Part shown: in pieces, positions 12,457 to 25,894 of the stretch
Layout of the letters: each line of letters begins with the position of its first letter
How positions within the stretch are numbered: position 1 is the first letter of the stretch
Source: Rhyzopertha dominica
Lineage: Eukaryota; Arthropoda; Insecta; Coleoptera; Bostrichidae
Reading direction: 5' to 3'
Length of the DNA: 64,000 nt
Assembly: GCA_025024175.1 (NCBI GenBank)
Contig: QCXZ01000042.1
Location: forward strand, 3,427,501 to 3,491,500
Translations under genes and position numbers: made by a program
The notes under the pieces: model-generated
What the model was told of the DNA's origin: nothing
Databases searched by the model: none
Seen by the model: only the letters and a program-made list of their open reading frames with translations

Positions 12457-12649
12457 CTGTTGTCCTGATTCGGGTCTAAAGGTCGTCGCCGGTTGGAATT
12501 GCTTCCTAACGTTTCGCTAGCACGAGTGGCAAGCTTCTTCAGAGGTCCTTGCTATCTCCGGTGCTTGATGTAGACTGACAGCGCTAGTGATACGTTAGGA
12601 CGCAATTCCAACCGACGACGGCCTTTATAGATCCGAATCAAGACAACAG
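12457..12649. mobile_element. Inverted pair of Penelope-like termini with hammerhead-like core
   Basis: The two halves are inverted copies: CTGTTGTCCTGATTCGG at the left pairs with CCGAATCAAGACAACAG at the right, and a TCCTAACG / CGTTAGGA block is shared. On the minus strand the left half contains CTGAAGA (12536-12542), a stem-forming stretch, and GAAACGTTAGGA ending near 12504. This box order occurs in the terminal repeats of Penelope-like elements, which are known to carry hammerhead motifs. The right half has lost both boxes (CTGACAG, GATACG). The element class is inferred from these boxes only. Confidence 0.55.
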
Positions 12650-12879
12650 TTCATCACCTGGTCTCGAAAGCCTTAACCAATTCGTCAAACAATTATTTTG
12701 TTGTTTATTAATTAAACGCACTGCCTACAGTACCATTTTACTATTGTTTACTTACATATCGTATTATTTTCTTTGTAAAATGGTTATTTGTAAATACATA
12801 TGTTACTATTATCATATATTATGATAATTTTGGTTGTAACAACCAATGAGTTAACACAACCTTCTTATCAGGTTTTCAA

Positions 12880-13745
12880 TTCTTCAAGCGAGTGGCCTCT
12901 GTTAACAACTTTAATGGTATTCCCACAATCAATACCATTGCAGACATATTTGGTAAATGGGAAGTTCCAACATAAAATATATTTACGGTTCTAAAATAGA
13001 GGTGCAGTTACGATTCACACAATATACCATGTCATAACAGAAAAGTCAAGATTTCATTACGACTGGTACAGCTTTAATAAACTAACAATACTTATCGTGA
13101 TACTTATGTATTTTGCCGTTCTTTTCGCAAATTTTGATTGCTTGAAGAATTATGAAAGACAATGCTTGCTCAATAAAACATTTTATATTATATGCATCCA
13201 TTGTTTTTTAATTCGTTCTTTGATTACGCATAAGGATGGTTATCTTATATCGATTCATAAGTTAGGGAATAGAGAAAATGTTTCCAATTATCACGATGTG
13301 TTTATTCAGTCTGCAATGCCGAAAGTATCTGTTAACATTGGACGGGTCGTAAAATGACTGATCGTACAACACCAAGATGGCCTCTCAGAGAACCTTCTGT
13401 TTCTGATCTCCTGGTTTATCAAGACAAATGGATACTGTACCTGTACTGACCTTTCACAGGCGTTCAATAGGGTTAGTGGGCATACAATGGTTTCTTGGTC
13501 GTGTCGTGTGGTATAATGTGATCTCTTATTTTCATTTTTCAGTGATGGGGACTTTATATTATCAACTTTAACGTTTGTTAATAATTTTTGATTACGTTTT
13601 CAAGAGTTTTATCAAACGTATTATTTCAGTATTCCATTAATGGTACATGAAAGTTCCATATTTAATTCTTCAAAGAAACGCTCTCTCTTAACAACTGCAA
13701 TGGTATTCCCGCAATTAATACCTCTGCAGACATTGTTTTTATTTT
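12880..13745 (+). mobile_element. Scrambled non-LTR retrotransposon fragments
   Basis: Three blocks can be read. At 12895-12960 a pre-RT linker (FNGIPTINTIADIFGKW) appears. At 13364-13490 an RT block reads QHQDGLSENLLF and then CTDLSQAFNRVSGH, the first catalytic aspartate region. At 13665-13740 a second diverged copy of the linker follows. The order and duplication show at least two broken insertions of one element family. Confidence 0.7.
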
Positions 13746-13914
13746 GTTCCAGATTACTGACGTTAAAATTTTATATTTTCGACTTTTTCTAATTCATAAT
13801 ATGCCCTGCGAGATTTCCATTAATTTAGATTTGATGCTTTATACATTACAAAAGACACATGAGCACGATCAGAACGAAAAGTGTGAAAGTGTTTATTTAT
13901 ACACGTCTATTCTG

Positions 13915-16900
13915 CTACTTAACACATATATTCGCCAAATACTTTGAACTCTGACCATCTGTTAAAAGCGGTCCAAACTGTAGCAACATCAGTTCAAAAG
14001 TTACTATGGTTCCTGCCACCTGAAATTTCATGTTTCAATTATATAGAAATTTTCATCAACGACTCACCCTTAGCAGAAAACTTCGAGTGATGAGGAAAAA
14101 GTTCAACCCCGTGAGTCCAATAGGACACGTATATATTTGTTGTGTTAGTCTGCTCACTTCTGTGCTGTAGTACCCCGAGGGTATAGAATGGAGAACTTCC
14201 AAAGGCTTTCTGCTTTCATCATTGATCCAGGCTGCGTATAAAGATACTGCTATGGTTCTGGCAAGTATGAAACCGAAAGAATAGAAAAAATACACAGTTT
14301 CTGCCATTCCGGATCGAGGTCTGAAATCAATACGATAACAGAGCAGTCAAATATAATGATTTTGATGTTCATACTTCAAAGAGTTGTACAACTGCACGCA
14401 AATGAAAAACAAGTTGTTGATGAACGATATGATTACGAGTGGAGACAAATGTTGGTCGACGGTGCGACACAATCGCCATAATCTGTTGTAGTCTTCTCGT
14501 ATTTCTTTCCAAAATTTCTCGTGCATTACCTGAAACAAAATTTCTACTTTTTTAAACCTATAAATAAATGAAATCTAGATAAACTAGATAAATTGTGCTG
14601 CCACGATGCTGGTTTTTATGGTTCAAGTGCTTTCAACAGCACAGTAATTCTTCAATCTTGCTCTTTGCCAGAACTGGGATTTGCCTGAGAAACTTTTTGG
14701 ATAATATCTGTCAAAACCATGCGTGTAACCAGATTGTGGTTCGCCATAATATGAAGACAAAATATCAGCCCAACAAACAATGGTGGGGAATGGTTCTGAG
14801 AAGAAACAATTAGAATAGTTTCGAATTTTGCTAATTTAACTGTCAACGACGAAAGTATAGTTAGTGGCTACATAAAATATATGTTTCCCATTTCTGTGTT
14901 AAAAATTCCAATCGAACAAAACTCCACCACTGACAAAAGAAGAAATCAATTTTTACATTTATACCAACTACTATGCAGCAGGTTGACATAGTTAAGACAC
15001 GTGTACTGAGCCGGAAAAAAATATTAACTGTGATTGAAACAAACTGCAAGAATTGTTGCTAAAGAAACAAGAGTACCATCTTTTCTTGTATGAGTCGATG
15101 AAGAAGCCCAATCGGCATCTGTTTAAGCACATACTGTTCGAGGCAATGTGCTGCCAGGAAACATATTTAAGCAAACTGTATGTGGTTGTACAGAATGGGG
15201 AGTCGATAAAAAAATATGTTGACTTAAATGACTCTAAATTGGCCAACTTTCTACTGCTACGTGTGCACTAAAGAACTTCTGATATCCACTAAATTCTCAC
15301 ACTGTTAGTTCAATTCATCACTACAATTCTACGGTCCACTACAATCACTTAATGGCACTTAATTCGGGCAAAGTCTCTAGATTTTTTCATTCCCTAGCCA
15401 TCTATCCGTTGATTACTTAATAATGGATTGCACACTGTCTTGTAGGCATGCAGTGTTGACAGATAAATGGCTATCGAAAAACTAGCTAGAGCAAATGGAT
15501 TCAATTTTTCAAGCCGGTGGAGCAAGTAAAAGAAGTGTTTATTCCTAGATCAGGTCGGGTCAGGTCAGCGTTGTACAAACAAGCATTGACGTTAGAACAG
15601 CTTTTTATTTGCACTGCATTTTTGCTAAAATGCAAGTTGGTCGATTCCTGGATTTGCTTTTGTTGTTTAGAGAAATTCAGCTGATAGCTTAGGTCGGGTC
15701 AGGTCAGAACAAGTTAAGTTATGTTTAAATCGCGTATCGGAAAGTTTATTTTTTGGGTTGGAAGTAATTTTCATATGGGAACTTTATTGTCGTTAGCGTT
15801 TCTAGCATTTTTGTTAGTACGACGGTGAAGATTTAATTTATTTTTTTCACTTTTTCATCCTCACTGTTATTCAACAACTCGTAAAATATTATTTCTCTAT
15901 CTTGCTCCTATTTCATACTTTTCGCAATTACCATTTTGTTTAGTTGACAAATATTATGGTTACATTAAAGAATCCAATATTACAGGTTCTATCTTCCAGT
16001 TGGAAGTAAAACACCACAAATAATGATCGATTATACGTTAATTATATTCACACAATAATTACACTATAGTTGTTTGACTACACAGTAGCATTATCAGGAG
16101 TGACAGTAAACTAAATTAAACTAACGACTGCCTGTTTTTCTTTACTAGAATTTGGGGAATAAGATGGTTAATTCTAATTGATCATTGATATATTTCTCGA
16201 CAGAGGAGCTATTAATTGTTAGGTCCGTGTTGGTAGCTTTGTTTTGCAAATGGACCCTAGTAAGTTAAAATGTTACATCCGGCATGCCTCAAGGTTCCCA
16301 TATGGACACCCCGTTGTTCATTATTTATATTAAGTGTGTATTCGGTGTTCAGAAAGATCTTGAATGATTAAATAATATTGCGAAAATTGCAGTCTATTTT
16401 TTAAACTGAGCAAATGTCACTATAACCTTTACTATAAATAAACCCATTGTGTTCTCATACTACTCTATATACTATGATATAAAATAGGTGTTTAATTTGC
16501 AAATTAATTTTGTTGTGGATTATGCACTAAGAATTGTCGGTTATATTTTTCGAAAATGTAATTACTTTTTGTTCGTCAAATCTATTGCTGTGCTATATAA
16601 CGCTTTTGTCCTTGGCAAACTAAGATTTGCCAGACTGATTTGGAATCCAGAATATAAAGGTCACGTAGAGAGAATTATTAATTACATATTTGCTTATTTC
16701 GAATTCTAAATTGAGGATGCTATTCTATGTTTATAACCTTTATGTATTCCTACACACACAATAAATAAATAAATAAATGAATAAAATCTGCGCAAGCAAT
16801 TCATTTTAATTCTACCAAAAATATTTCTTCCGCTTTCATCTGCTGTTTTATTTCTTCATTGGAGATGTGTTGAAACTTAGGTTTTCTAAACATGTCACTC

Positions 16901-19900
16901 AGATCTCAATTCCGTGACAGAGAACTGATTTTACCACTGATGGGACTATTCCATTTTTCTTGTCTTTTTTGTGTAGCTAGTTAAGACACCCAATTACTCT
17001 TATGCTTTTTCTAATTCTGTTTTATTTGTTCTTCTCGTCTTTTTTATCTATCGTGGTCCCAAGGTTCTTCAACTTCTTTTACAAGTGTATAGTGATTTAT
17101 GAAGAGGACCTGAAATTATGTCTCATAAATACCTGATCGTCCGCAAAATGTTGTGTAAAGATAGTTTTCATTCCTATGCGTTTTCTTCTTCCTTATTCCA
17201 GTACTAGTTCTAGGTAAAATAAATAGTATTGGCGACTCCTTAGCAGAGTCCCGTGATTATTGTTATCGGTTTCGATAGTTCTTTATCTCTTTTTCTTCCC
17301 GTTGAAATTTTTTTTCCAATATTTTCCTAGAGTAAAGAGATTGTCGTCCCAATATAAAGCCACCCTTCACTTGTGCTGTAGGCGACATTTGCTCTTACCC
17401 CTTTCAGAAAGATATTTCCAACAAGACAGTACTAGTGGGAATTTTATTTCCTACTAGAAAACAAAACATCTTATTATTATCTGCTGCCACGATGTACAGA
17501 CAATTTTTACAAATTAGTCGAACAGTGAAAAACAAAAGCAGACAATGTAGAGCTGAAACCTAGTTAGTAAAACAGGTTTTGTAATTTGCGCCATCGATCC
17601 AGAGTAATAAAACTACCATCCTTCAACCAGCCACACTTTCAGATCATTTGTGGATAGAATAATTCCATATATTGTTGCAGGGTACACATTGAGTACATTC
17701 GTTAATAAATTTATAAATACGTTATATTGCGCTATTATCTTCTTCTTTTTCGAAATCGCTATTATCTGTTTCACGATGCACAATACTTTCTAAGCCAGAA
17801 GTGTATGGACTTTTGTTGGACAGATTTACAGAAGGAGAGAAAGAACTACCAGTTATGTTGGAGTTCGTTCTCATTTATTGTTATGGCATTGATAAAAAAT
17901 TACGGATTACATTGACGTTGGTATTACTGAGCTTTTGTGTTATTGATATCCAGCTATTTAGAAGCTAAATCTCAATGGGTTCCGTTGAACGATGGAAGCA
18001 TATTAATGTAAAAAGGCGTTCGTCAGTGCTCTGTTATGGGGCCTATATTGTTTCGCAAACACATTACGAATGTTTCGTGCTCTAAAATTCCTTTCTTTCC
18101 AATNGTATTAATAATTCTCCCGTCTGCCTTTTGAAAACACTTCCACCACGAGTTGCAAAACGTGCTAGATGACAGCACAGTGGTCTCGCTAAAGTTTCTA
18201 TATCATTGTATGAGCTGACTATGAACTGAACGGAGCTTTGGTGCTGTAATGTAATTTAGAAGTCCAAGGTTTGATTTCCAATCACATACTCACTAATTGT
18301 ATAACAAATATGTGACATTTCAATACTTTCCAAATCAAATACAAGAAGCATGAAGATTCTCAGAGATGGAAATAAAGCTCTCACCTTGTTTGTTTCCAGT
18401 CTCTTGACTATTTGTTTGAAGCGCACCGCCAAAGCACAGCTTACTAAGATGATAAATAGGTCCGTAAAATTCCATGCAAAGGTGGTCAGTATGTTGCATA
18501 CCTAAAACTTAATCGTAAATACAGTGTAAAAATTCTTCATATCACGTACTTCGACTAGCAATGCTTTCCAGTGCGAATATTTCACCAATGCAAAGATATG
18601 CGGGAAAGCGATACCAAAGTAAATCTCAATGGGATGTTTGTCGTAGTTTCTACAAGATTTCGCAGACGTTACGTGGTTGGTAATGAACAGCAAATGTTCT
18701 ACTACAAACAAATCGATTAAAACAACGTGGTCGTAGATCGTGCGCTGTACTTACATAAAGCCAAAGACATGACGATAACGGTCATAATTTTAAAGCGCCT
18801 TTTTAAGTTTGGCATGTAACTGTAGCTTCTCATTGACATTTCAACTAATGACCATTCCCTTACAATTATATACCAGTGTCGAGAGATGTGAATAAACTGA
18901 AGCGTTCCAAAGACATTGCAGATGTAGAATGCCATTGTTGCTGAAAATTGCAACTCTATATGTAAAATTTTGTTTTGTAGCTGTTAAGTACGTTACATTA
19001 ACGATATCTTCTTTCCCTACGCGTCCTAGCTTTCATCTATGTAAATGTCCTGTCAGTACTAATCTCAAGGAGAAGTCATACAAGGGTTTCGTCCTGCTGG
19101 ACGATTATCAATTTCTAATACACTCATCCGTCCTTCCGATAGAATTATTTTGCCTTTCAGTACACAAAAGTTTAATATCGGTCAAAAAACAATGTACACA
19201 TGTAACACCCTGGAAGAATTCTAGGAACTTTTTCTCTCCAACTTTTACACTTACAATGTTGCGTCACTGCTTTTGTTTGTTGAAAAGCTTTTAATATTGC
19301 AGAACATCTGGTTAAATCTATTGTGGTTGACACGTCTTTTTGATAACAAATTTTGGTATATGCAGTAAATACGTAGTTGCGTATACCTCCCTACCTTTCC
19401 TTATATAAATATAAATTATCTTATATAAAGAAAACTGTATCAAAGAGAACACCATTTTTTCATATGCAAGACGTGTGAGAAAGACAGGCAAATTTTAAGG
19501 TTTAATATTGTCGGATTTAAAACTGAGAAAAGAGGAACCTCAATGCACTGGGAGTACAGAGATGTTAAGCCATCTGCTTCATTAGAATAATAACTCCATT
19601 TGTGTTCCTTTATTTAGTTTATAGTAATTTCCACGCTAGGTGACTGGGTTTCTGGGATATTGGTTCGTTTAAAATTACTTAAATAAATTAGTCAGAAAGA
19701 TGCTTGGATGTTTTGTTGGTTTAATAGCACTACTACTTTTACGTGCATTACGTTCCAAAAATTTATGAAGTTTTATGGTTTCTTTGTTGACTCTTACTGT
19801 TTTGAGATAAAACTGTGCTCAATATCAGCTACAATATAAGAATTTTTGAATCCTTATAATCTCTGCTGTTTTGGCATATTTGCACTTCTTGAAGATATTA

Positions 19901-20537
19901 TTTTTGACAAAGATTTTTTATTCACTACTACATACAGAGAAGGCCAAATGAGAAATGAGTCGTTTTGTTGATTACGTCCACATACAGCATTTGCATAAAA
20001 CTATGCCTTGTAGTGTTTTTTTGCAATAAGCAGAATCCAAACGTGAGTAAATTTAACCTGTTAAAATACGTAAAGTAAAACGTACAAGATACTCAATCTT
20101 GCAATAGTAGATTAATTTAAAAATTAAATTCAATTCTTTAAAAGTGAGGATTCCGAGCACAAACATACATACATAACAGGCGAGCAAATTATACCTGTTT
20201 TATCCAACATCAATCCGTGGATAGCAAATCTGACACAGCAAAACAAAGCCGTCACCAGAGCTCCAGCGAAATTATATACACTGTACAGGAATCGAAATGA
20301 ACGCCATCGAAATTCAATGTTGTGGAAGTCTTTATTGGACATGCCATACAACGGCATCACTCCGAAAAATTGTCCTAAAGTAATCACAAACGAAATCGTG
20401 TTGTGTAACGTCGGATGTGGATATGCTAGCATATTGTCCGCCTCAATGGTCAACACAGCTTCCGATTTAGTATTTCGAAGTAGTTTCATCTTCACGGCCA
20501 ACGCGGATCCCATCGGTAATCTGTGCAATGATTTCAT
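13915..20537 (-). CDS. GR-1: sugar-type gustatory receptor, 436 aa
   Basis: Exons: 20195-20537, 18755-18940, 18550-18701, 18385-18501, 14375-14529, 14068-14320, 13915-14019; all splice phases agree. It has the plan of the Gr5a/Gr64 sugar receptor family: LGQFFGVMPLYG in exon 1, TFAWNFTDLFIILVS, the REDYNRL block, YFFYSFGF and WINDESRKP, then the last helix. The family signature TYxxxxxQF is TFELMLLQF here (Tyr to Phe). The sixth intron of the common plan is absent: exons 6 and 7 are one continuous exon (14068-14320). Introns 1 (1.25 kb) and 4 (3.85 kb) are long, and intron 4 is full of retrotransposon debris. The product should be a seven-helix ligand-gated cation channel subunit in the dendrite membrane of sweet-sensing neurons; the ligand cannot be read from sequence. 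Confidence 0.92.
15550..15707 (+). repeat. Two short TCAGG-like arrays
   Basis: TCAGGTCGGGTCAGGTCAG (15550-15568) and TTAGGTCGGGTCAGGTCAG (15689-15707) are near-identical and about 140 bp apart, in intron 4 of GR-1. Each is four units of TCAGG with one or two changes. TCAGG is the telomere repeat of many beetles. The same bases also read as overlapping AGGTCA nuclear-receptor half-sites. Confidence 0.4.
16200..16790 (+). mobile_element. Non-LTR retrotransposon 3' remnant with TAAA tail
   Basis: The RT motif VTSGMPQGSH followed by PLFIIYI lies at 16272-16331, and the C-terminal block YNAFVLGKLRFARLIWNPEY begins near 16590. The unit ends in a run of TAAA repeats near 16760-16785, a usual 3' tail of such elements. 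Most of the middle is missing and the DD box is not found. It sits in intron 4 of GR-1. Confidence 0.72.
17945..18075 (+). mobile_element. Reverse transcriptase fragment
   Basis: A short stretch reads SQWVPLNDG and then, past a stop, GVRQCSVMGPILFRKHI (18015-18071), which matches the GVPQGSVLGPILF motif of Jockey-like reverse transcriptases. Flanking motifs are not recognisable. A third decayed insertion within intron 4 of GR-1. Confidence 0.65.
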
Positions 20538-23500
20538 TGGCCAGCAACTCCACTTTGCCGAAACGTGTATTTTCAGGTGTCACTGTTTTGCTATTGTAAT
20601 CGATCTCCGTCACTTATAATTAACGTTTACAATTCTGCTCCAAATAAATTATTAATTTCTGAAGTGATACGAACATGGCGATGGTATTGAACTGCCTTCA
20701 CACGATTTTTTACGATACTAAGATTCCGAAAGCTGCAGTGGAAAAACAATCGCAGAACCATTAAAGTGATGACCAAGATTGCAATCTGGGCAAACTGCTC
20801 CATTTTTTCCTATGGCAACGGCAAACATCCACGCATTTTCTTGATTGCAGTTATTAATTTTTTACGACTCACCAATACAAAAAGTAGGGGATGTGCTGCA
20901 ATAACATCATCAAACAATGTTTATATGTATTTATAATGAAAAACCTAACCACAATTATTTAGAGAGGCTAAATACGTAATTTCGGCTGCTAAGCTGCCAT
21001 CTTCAGTAAAGTGTTAGGAGTTCTCACCAGGTCTTCAGAGAAAGCGTTCCGTGTACAAAAAGGTGTTTATTTTAATATTTATCTCGTAATATTTTGCTGC
21101 GATATTAATTATTATATTAAGTATGAAGCTTCATAGTTGTCCAAACAATATTATCTGATAAAATTCTGAATACACTTGGGTTTTATTTCATACACACGCC
21201 TATAATTACAATATATTTTACAAATTAAGATCCCAGAAATTAAAAGAATAACGTAACGATAATTACAAAAATTCGAAAGAAAAGGAAAATGATCGATATT
21301 ATAATTTAAATATTTAAGATCGATCTTATAGTGAACTTGTTCAGTAATGAATCTAATGTGAAGTGAAAACAATTAATTTAATAAAACAAAGCAATGAAAC
21401 ATTTATTGCAGATTTTCAAATATTTCAGATAAGCGAAAGAAAAAAATTTGACGAAAATAATTATGCTTCAAAAATTATAAAGAAAAGCAGACATAGAATT
21501 AAAATTCGAAGACAGAACTTAACTTATTCGCAATTAATTTGTTACTCACATAACATTACAAATCTGAGTTTCTTCTATAAATCGCCTGACCCTTTTTTTA
21601 GTACAAATAATATATAAATCGTTACAAAGACAACTCTAAATAACAAAAGACTTAATCTGGAAAGGATTAAGTTGGCCTATGAAAGTATTTCTTAACACAT
21701 TGCACTTTATACTAATGAAAAACCGTTTACCTGTCTCTAGACAGTAAACACTCCATGGGTTGTTTTTAACAGTAATAGAAAAACTTCATTTCTTGTAGTA
21801 TAATCTACTCTACAGTCTACATGACAGAAAGAGACTCCAAATGACACGAAATCATCTGTAAAACCTGAATTCCTTCTACAATTGGAAAAGCTTGCCAACG
21901 TATAAAAAGTATGGTCAATGTTCCAAGTTACCCATAATTCGTCATTCAATCTGTATCTCTTATCACAAGTACAGCGTATATGCATTTTTCTCAAATTTTA
22001 TTCTCAGACAGGTATTGTTACTCCTTCCTGACATAATGGTATATATTTATGTTATTTTGTTGATCGAGCGGTGCTTTCAATTTGATCGAAATTTGATTAT
22101 TTGTCTACTGAAAACAAAAGTTAACGATCTTTTCCTTCCCTCAGCAAAAATTAATCAATTGTAGACCTTCATATTATATTGAATTTTGTTTCCATTGTGA
22201 CCACCACATACCACCCGATCGGCAACCACGGTCTATGACTTGACTTTTGCAATGCCTATAACATATTCATGTATTTGCTGTTCTCTTCAAGCATAGAAAA
22301 ACTTGTTTTGCAGCGTTCCAACGAGATCTATTAAATTGTCCTTTGCTAGGGCAATATCTCTATAATATACACAAAACGTGCTACAAACTCTTGATAAGGT
22401 AGCAACTCTTCATCGTATTCTGACCACATCCTCTCATCAACTTCCCAAGATCCAGAGATAAGTAATTTCTCTATTCTGAGTCTATAAAGAACATCCATTA
22501 GGTATATAAGTTCTTCCTAACGGGCGCTAACTGCGATGCAAAATTATACAAGTACATTAACAATATACAAAGGTAAAATTAAAGATTCTTCATGCACTAT
22601 CTACTTTTAAAGGCCATAGCGTTTCGCGATAGTATGTTATGGTTATGTTGTTAGTTGGCATCGTTCCTCATTCCTCGCATGTTTTATTATAATTTTCTAA
22701 CGCCAAATATCGCGGTTCTGACAAATTACCTTCTCCTTTTTGGAGTAAAAATGGCCACCACTGTGGTATACAGTGAAGTGAAACCTTATCGTACAGGTTA
22801 CGAATATCAATAACAATAATCGGACGTTTACGATTTAGATATTTTCAATTGTCATAAAGAATTCCACCCATGTCAAAACGCAAATGTAATAACGTTTGGA
22901 GATAAATAAATAAAATGCTTTCATGGTTAAAGTCGGTAGTGGTACCGTTAAGCTTGTGTGATGTCATACCAGTTATTTTAAAGTTATATTGTATACACAC
23001 TCGGTGAATAGGTGACTTCTCTTCAAGGTATAAAATGCATATCATCTGTAATTTCAGAATACATTTAGTATATTATATTTTAGCATACATTTAGTTTTCA
23101 GTATACGTTTAGTTTTCGGTCTCCTTTTCTGTAATTCCTCAAATAACTTGCATCAACTCCATTTAACATATCAATAAAGGAGCGCCAGCACTACTACTAG
23201 GCTGGCTATATCCCATTTTACCTGCTTGTAAAAACACAAGAGTAGAAGAATGTGAGTGATGTCCCCAACAAGTTTCCTCAGGAAGAATACAAATCAATTA
23301 TTATTATCAAAAGGATTATTTAGGTTCTTGCAAGAATCTTTGCAAATAAGCAATAGCCAACCACTAGGTATTACCACTCTCTGAGTATGTAGGTATAATT
23401 TCTAGCAGATAGGCTGTCATAGAATCTCCAGGTTATGAGTTGCTTTAACGAGCGAAAACAGACAAACAAGGAGCTAGAATTTAAGTTTCGATGTGCCAGT

Positions 23501-25894
23501 AGGTCTATTTACAGACCTGTTGTATAGCACCTAGGTTGTACGAAAAAATGAAGGCACTTGTTTCCCTGCAACTAGCAATTATATGGGCTTAGACAAGAAA
23601 CTTATTCCAGAAACGTCTAAAAATCAATTTTGGATTTATTTGTAAATTTACTTTGCTTTAAACATATTATGCTGGTATTGAGTAGTAAGTATGTGTAAAA
23701 GTCATAGTCACTAAAGGTGTCATTTAGTTTAATTAGTTGCTTCAGAGCTTAAAACGTGCAAAATTTGCCTTTCGAATGTATTGATTTAAGTAAATGTGTA
23801 TGGCAGTCTTCCTTCTTTTCATCTGCATTCATATTTGGGATCCAATTCATGTTGGGTTTCAAAACAAGAACTTCTAAATTTCTGACCCGATTTTTAAGGC
23901 CTTTCAAAAATTGACAAGAACGGTGTACGGGCCAAGCAGTACGTTCCAAACTATCCTCAACTAATATGTCGAAACTACAAAGGAAATCGTCGATTCTTGA
24001 AACCAAACGAACTTACAGATATCCTATTGAGATGTTAGAAACATACAAATTTCTAGAATCATCGTGTTAACTAGTTCAACATTTAAATAAAGCAATGTTT
24101 TGCTGTTTACGCTGCCCACCAACACAATTTCGTACTTGTTCAGAACGCGACAACTACAGGTGAATAAAAGAACATACATTAAAAAATATATATATAATTT
24201 TTACCGATTTAAATGATCATTGCGAGCATCATACTTTTTCTGTTATAGGAAAGGGAGGATTCTTAAAATAAATGCTTAAGTAAAAACTGTATTTCTGTAA
24301 AGAATGCAGACAATGTGTCACCGAAAATTACAATATTTTTTACATAGCATTCACTATTACGACAAATTAACTTTCTCTATCATATGTTTCTTATTCTGAA
24401 TAAAATCAATCATTACTACAGGATGACTTATTTGTACCACTTAAATATTTCTTCAAGTAATTATATGTTGTTACTATTTTGAATATTTAGTGGCCGATGA
24501 AACTAAATGTTATGGAAGAATCAAATCTTTTCCTGTACTTCTGTGGCAGACATTTTTAATAGAGCTATGACGAAACAACCGCAGTGGTACTCGTATCTTC
24601 GCAAAAAAACAGAAAAAGGCATTTAGGTAAATTATTAATGTAAAAGATAGTTAATAGACCAAAAGCTCTTCAAAAGCAATTGATCACATGGGTGTAAAAA
24701 TTGCGTTCGGCAAAAAATGAATGCAAATTCATTTTTTTTGTTGACATGAAGTAAAATTTTATTTGTGGCTCTGTGTGAATCATTGGATTAGCGTTACGTT
24801 TAAACTCAGACATTAGTTGTTATTTTTAATTGATTTTTACACATACATACATACACACATACTGACAACTTGAACCCATGGCAATTTCAGGTCTTTTTTA
24901 TATTTTATATAAAAAGATAAATCTTGTCTATTTTGTGGGGGCAATTACTGATACTTACTAAAAGGTGGTACTAAATAAATTTTGCCAATAGAGCTGTATA
25001 TTAACAGGTGGTTATGCAGTCAATTTTGGTTGGCTCTGACAGGATGTATTCCTCAGCACTTTTTTATATTATAATTGTTAGTTCTTATTTTGTGTCAGCA
25101 TTCTTTCTGATTAACTTTTCTTCAGTTAAGGCTTTTTGTAGTTTGTAGATATAATATATGAATTTATTTAGGTTATACAAAGTTTCAGGCCTATAATATA
25201 TTTTTAAGTCAGTGTACTCATATTCATAAAATATTTCTAGTTAGATTAAGAGGCAGCTTTTTACAAAGACACCTATCAGGGCCTAACACATTAAATAATT
25301 CTCAATGACTCACTGCAATAACATCATTTTAAAAGCCAGTCACTCAGAAGGTGAATGATTATCAATCAACAAAGCAAAATATACAATTTTAATTCTAAAC
25401 TAAGGCTACTAACTTAACAACTGATTTACCTCTCAGTATTAACTATTTTAGATACTGTATTGGTACAACCCAAAGCATCGCATCCCCACAAAATGGCACT
25501 TCAGAAACCGCTAGGACTTAAAAAAGGGGGGGGGCTTGAATTAGCGGAAAACCAATACAATTTCGCTTTTAGTAGCGTCAAACTACAAAAATTGTAGAAC
25601 GACTGTAGAATGGGGTATATATGGCAAAGGCTTCAGAGCTTTCCTGATAATAGTTTGGAAATGAAGTCAACTGAGCAAATGCATGTTCAAAAAATATATA
25701 AATGATATTTCAATTTTTTCCTGATTCATTGAAAACAAACAAAAATCTAATAATGGTATGAGAAAAAAACACCAGCTTGTGTAGAAAAGCACTTTAATAA
25801 TTTTAAATACAGTGTTAGCGGTTAGAGCCGTGAAATATTGATCTTAATTTATCTTTCAGTCACAGATTTCTTACGACAATTATGGTATCTCAAT
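20538..25894. other. Intergenic DNA between GR-1 and GR-2
   Basis: This AT-rich 5.4-kb stretch contains the first copy of a dispersed 490-bp repeat (24496-24985), a poly-G run near 25530 and an unrecognised 85-codon minus-strand frame (23749-24006). No receptor exon motifs (REDY, TYELxxxQF, WNFxD) occur in it on either strand. Confidence 0.6.
24496..24985 (+). repeat. Dispersed repeat B, copy 1
   Basis: Nearly identical to 29858-30336. It starts GATGAAACTAAATGTTATGG and ends AAAAGGTGGTACTAAATAAA. The two copies differ by scattered substitutions and short indels, including the number of ACAT units. No terminal inverted repeats or coding motif are seen, so it is probably part of an unclassified non-autonomous element. 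Confidence 0.85.

Noticed and set aside
15053..15271. Overlapping 72- and 84-codon frames on opposite strands in GR-1 intron 4
   Set aside because: No receptor or transposon motif, and both strands are open by chance in the same stretch.
16760..16790. TAAA run as an independent microsatellite
   Set aside because: It follows directly on reverse-transcriptase sequence and is better read as the 3' tail of that element.
23749..24006. 85-codon minus-strand frame in intergenic DNA
   Set aside because: No known motif, no splice context and no duplicate; length is not exceptional enough to call a gene.
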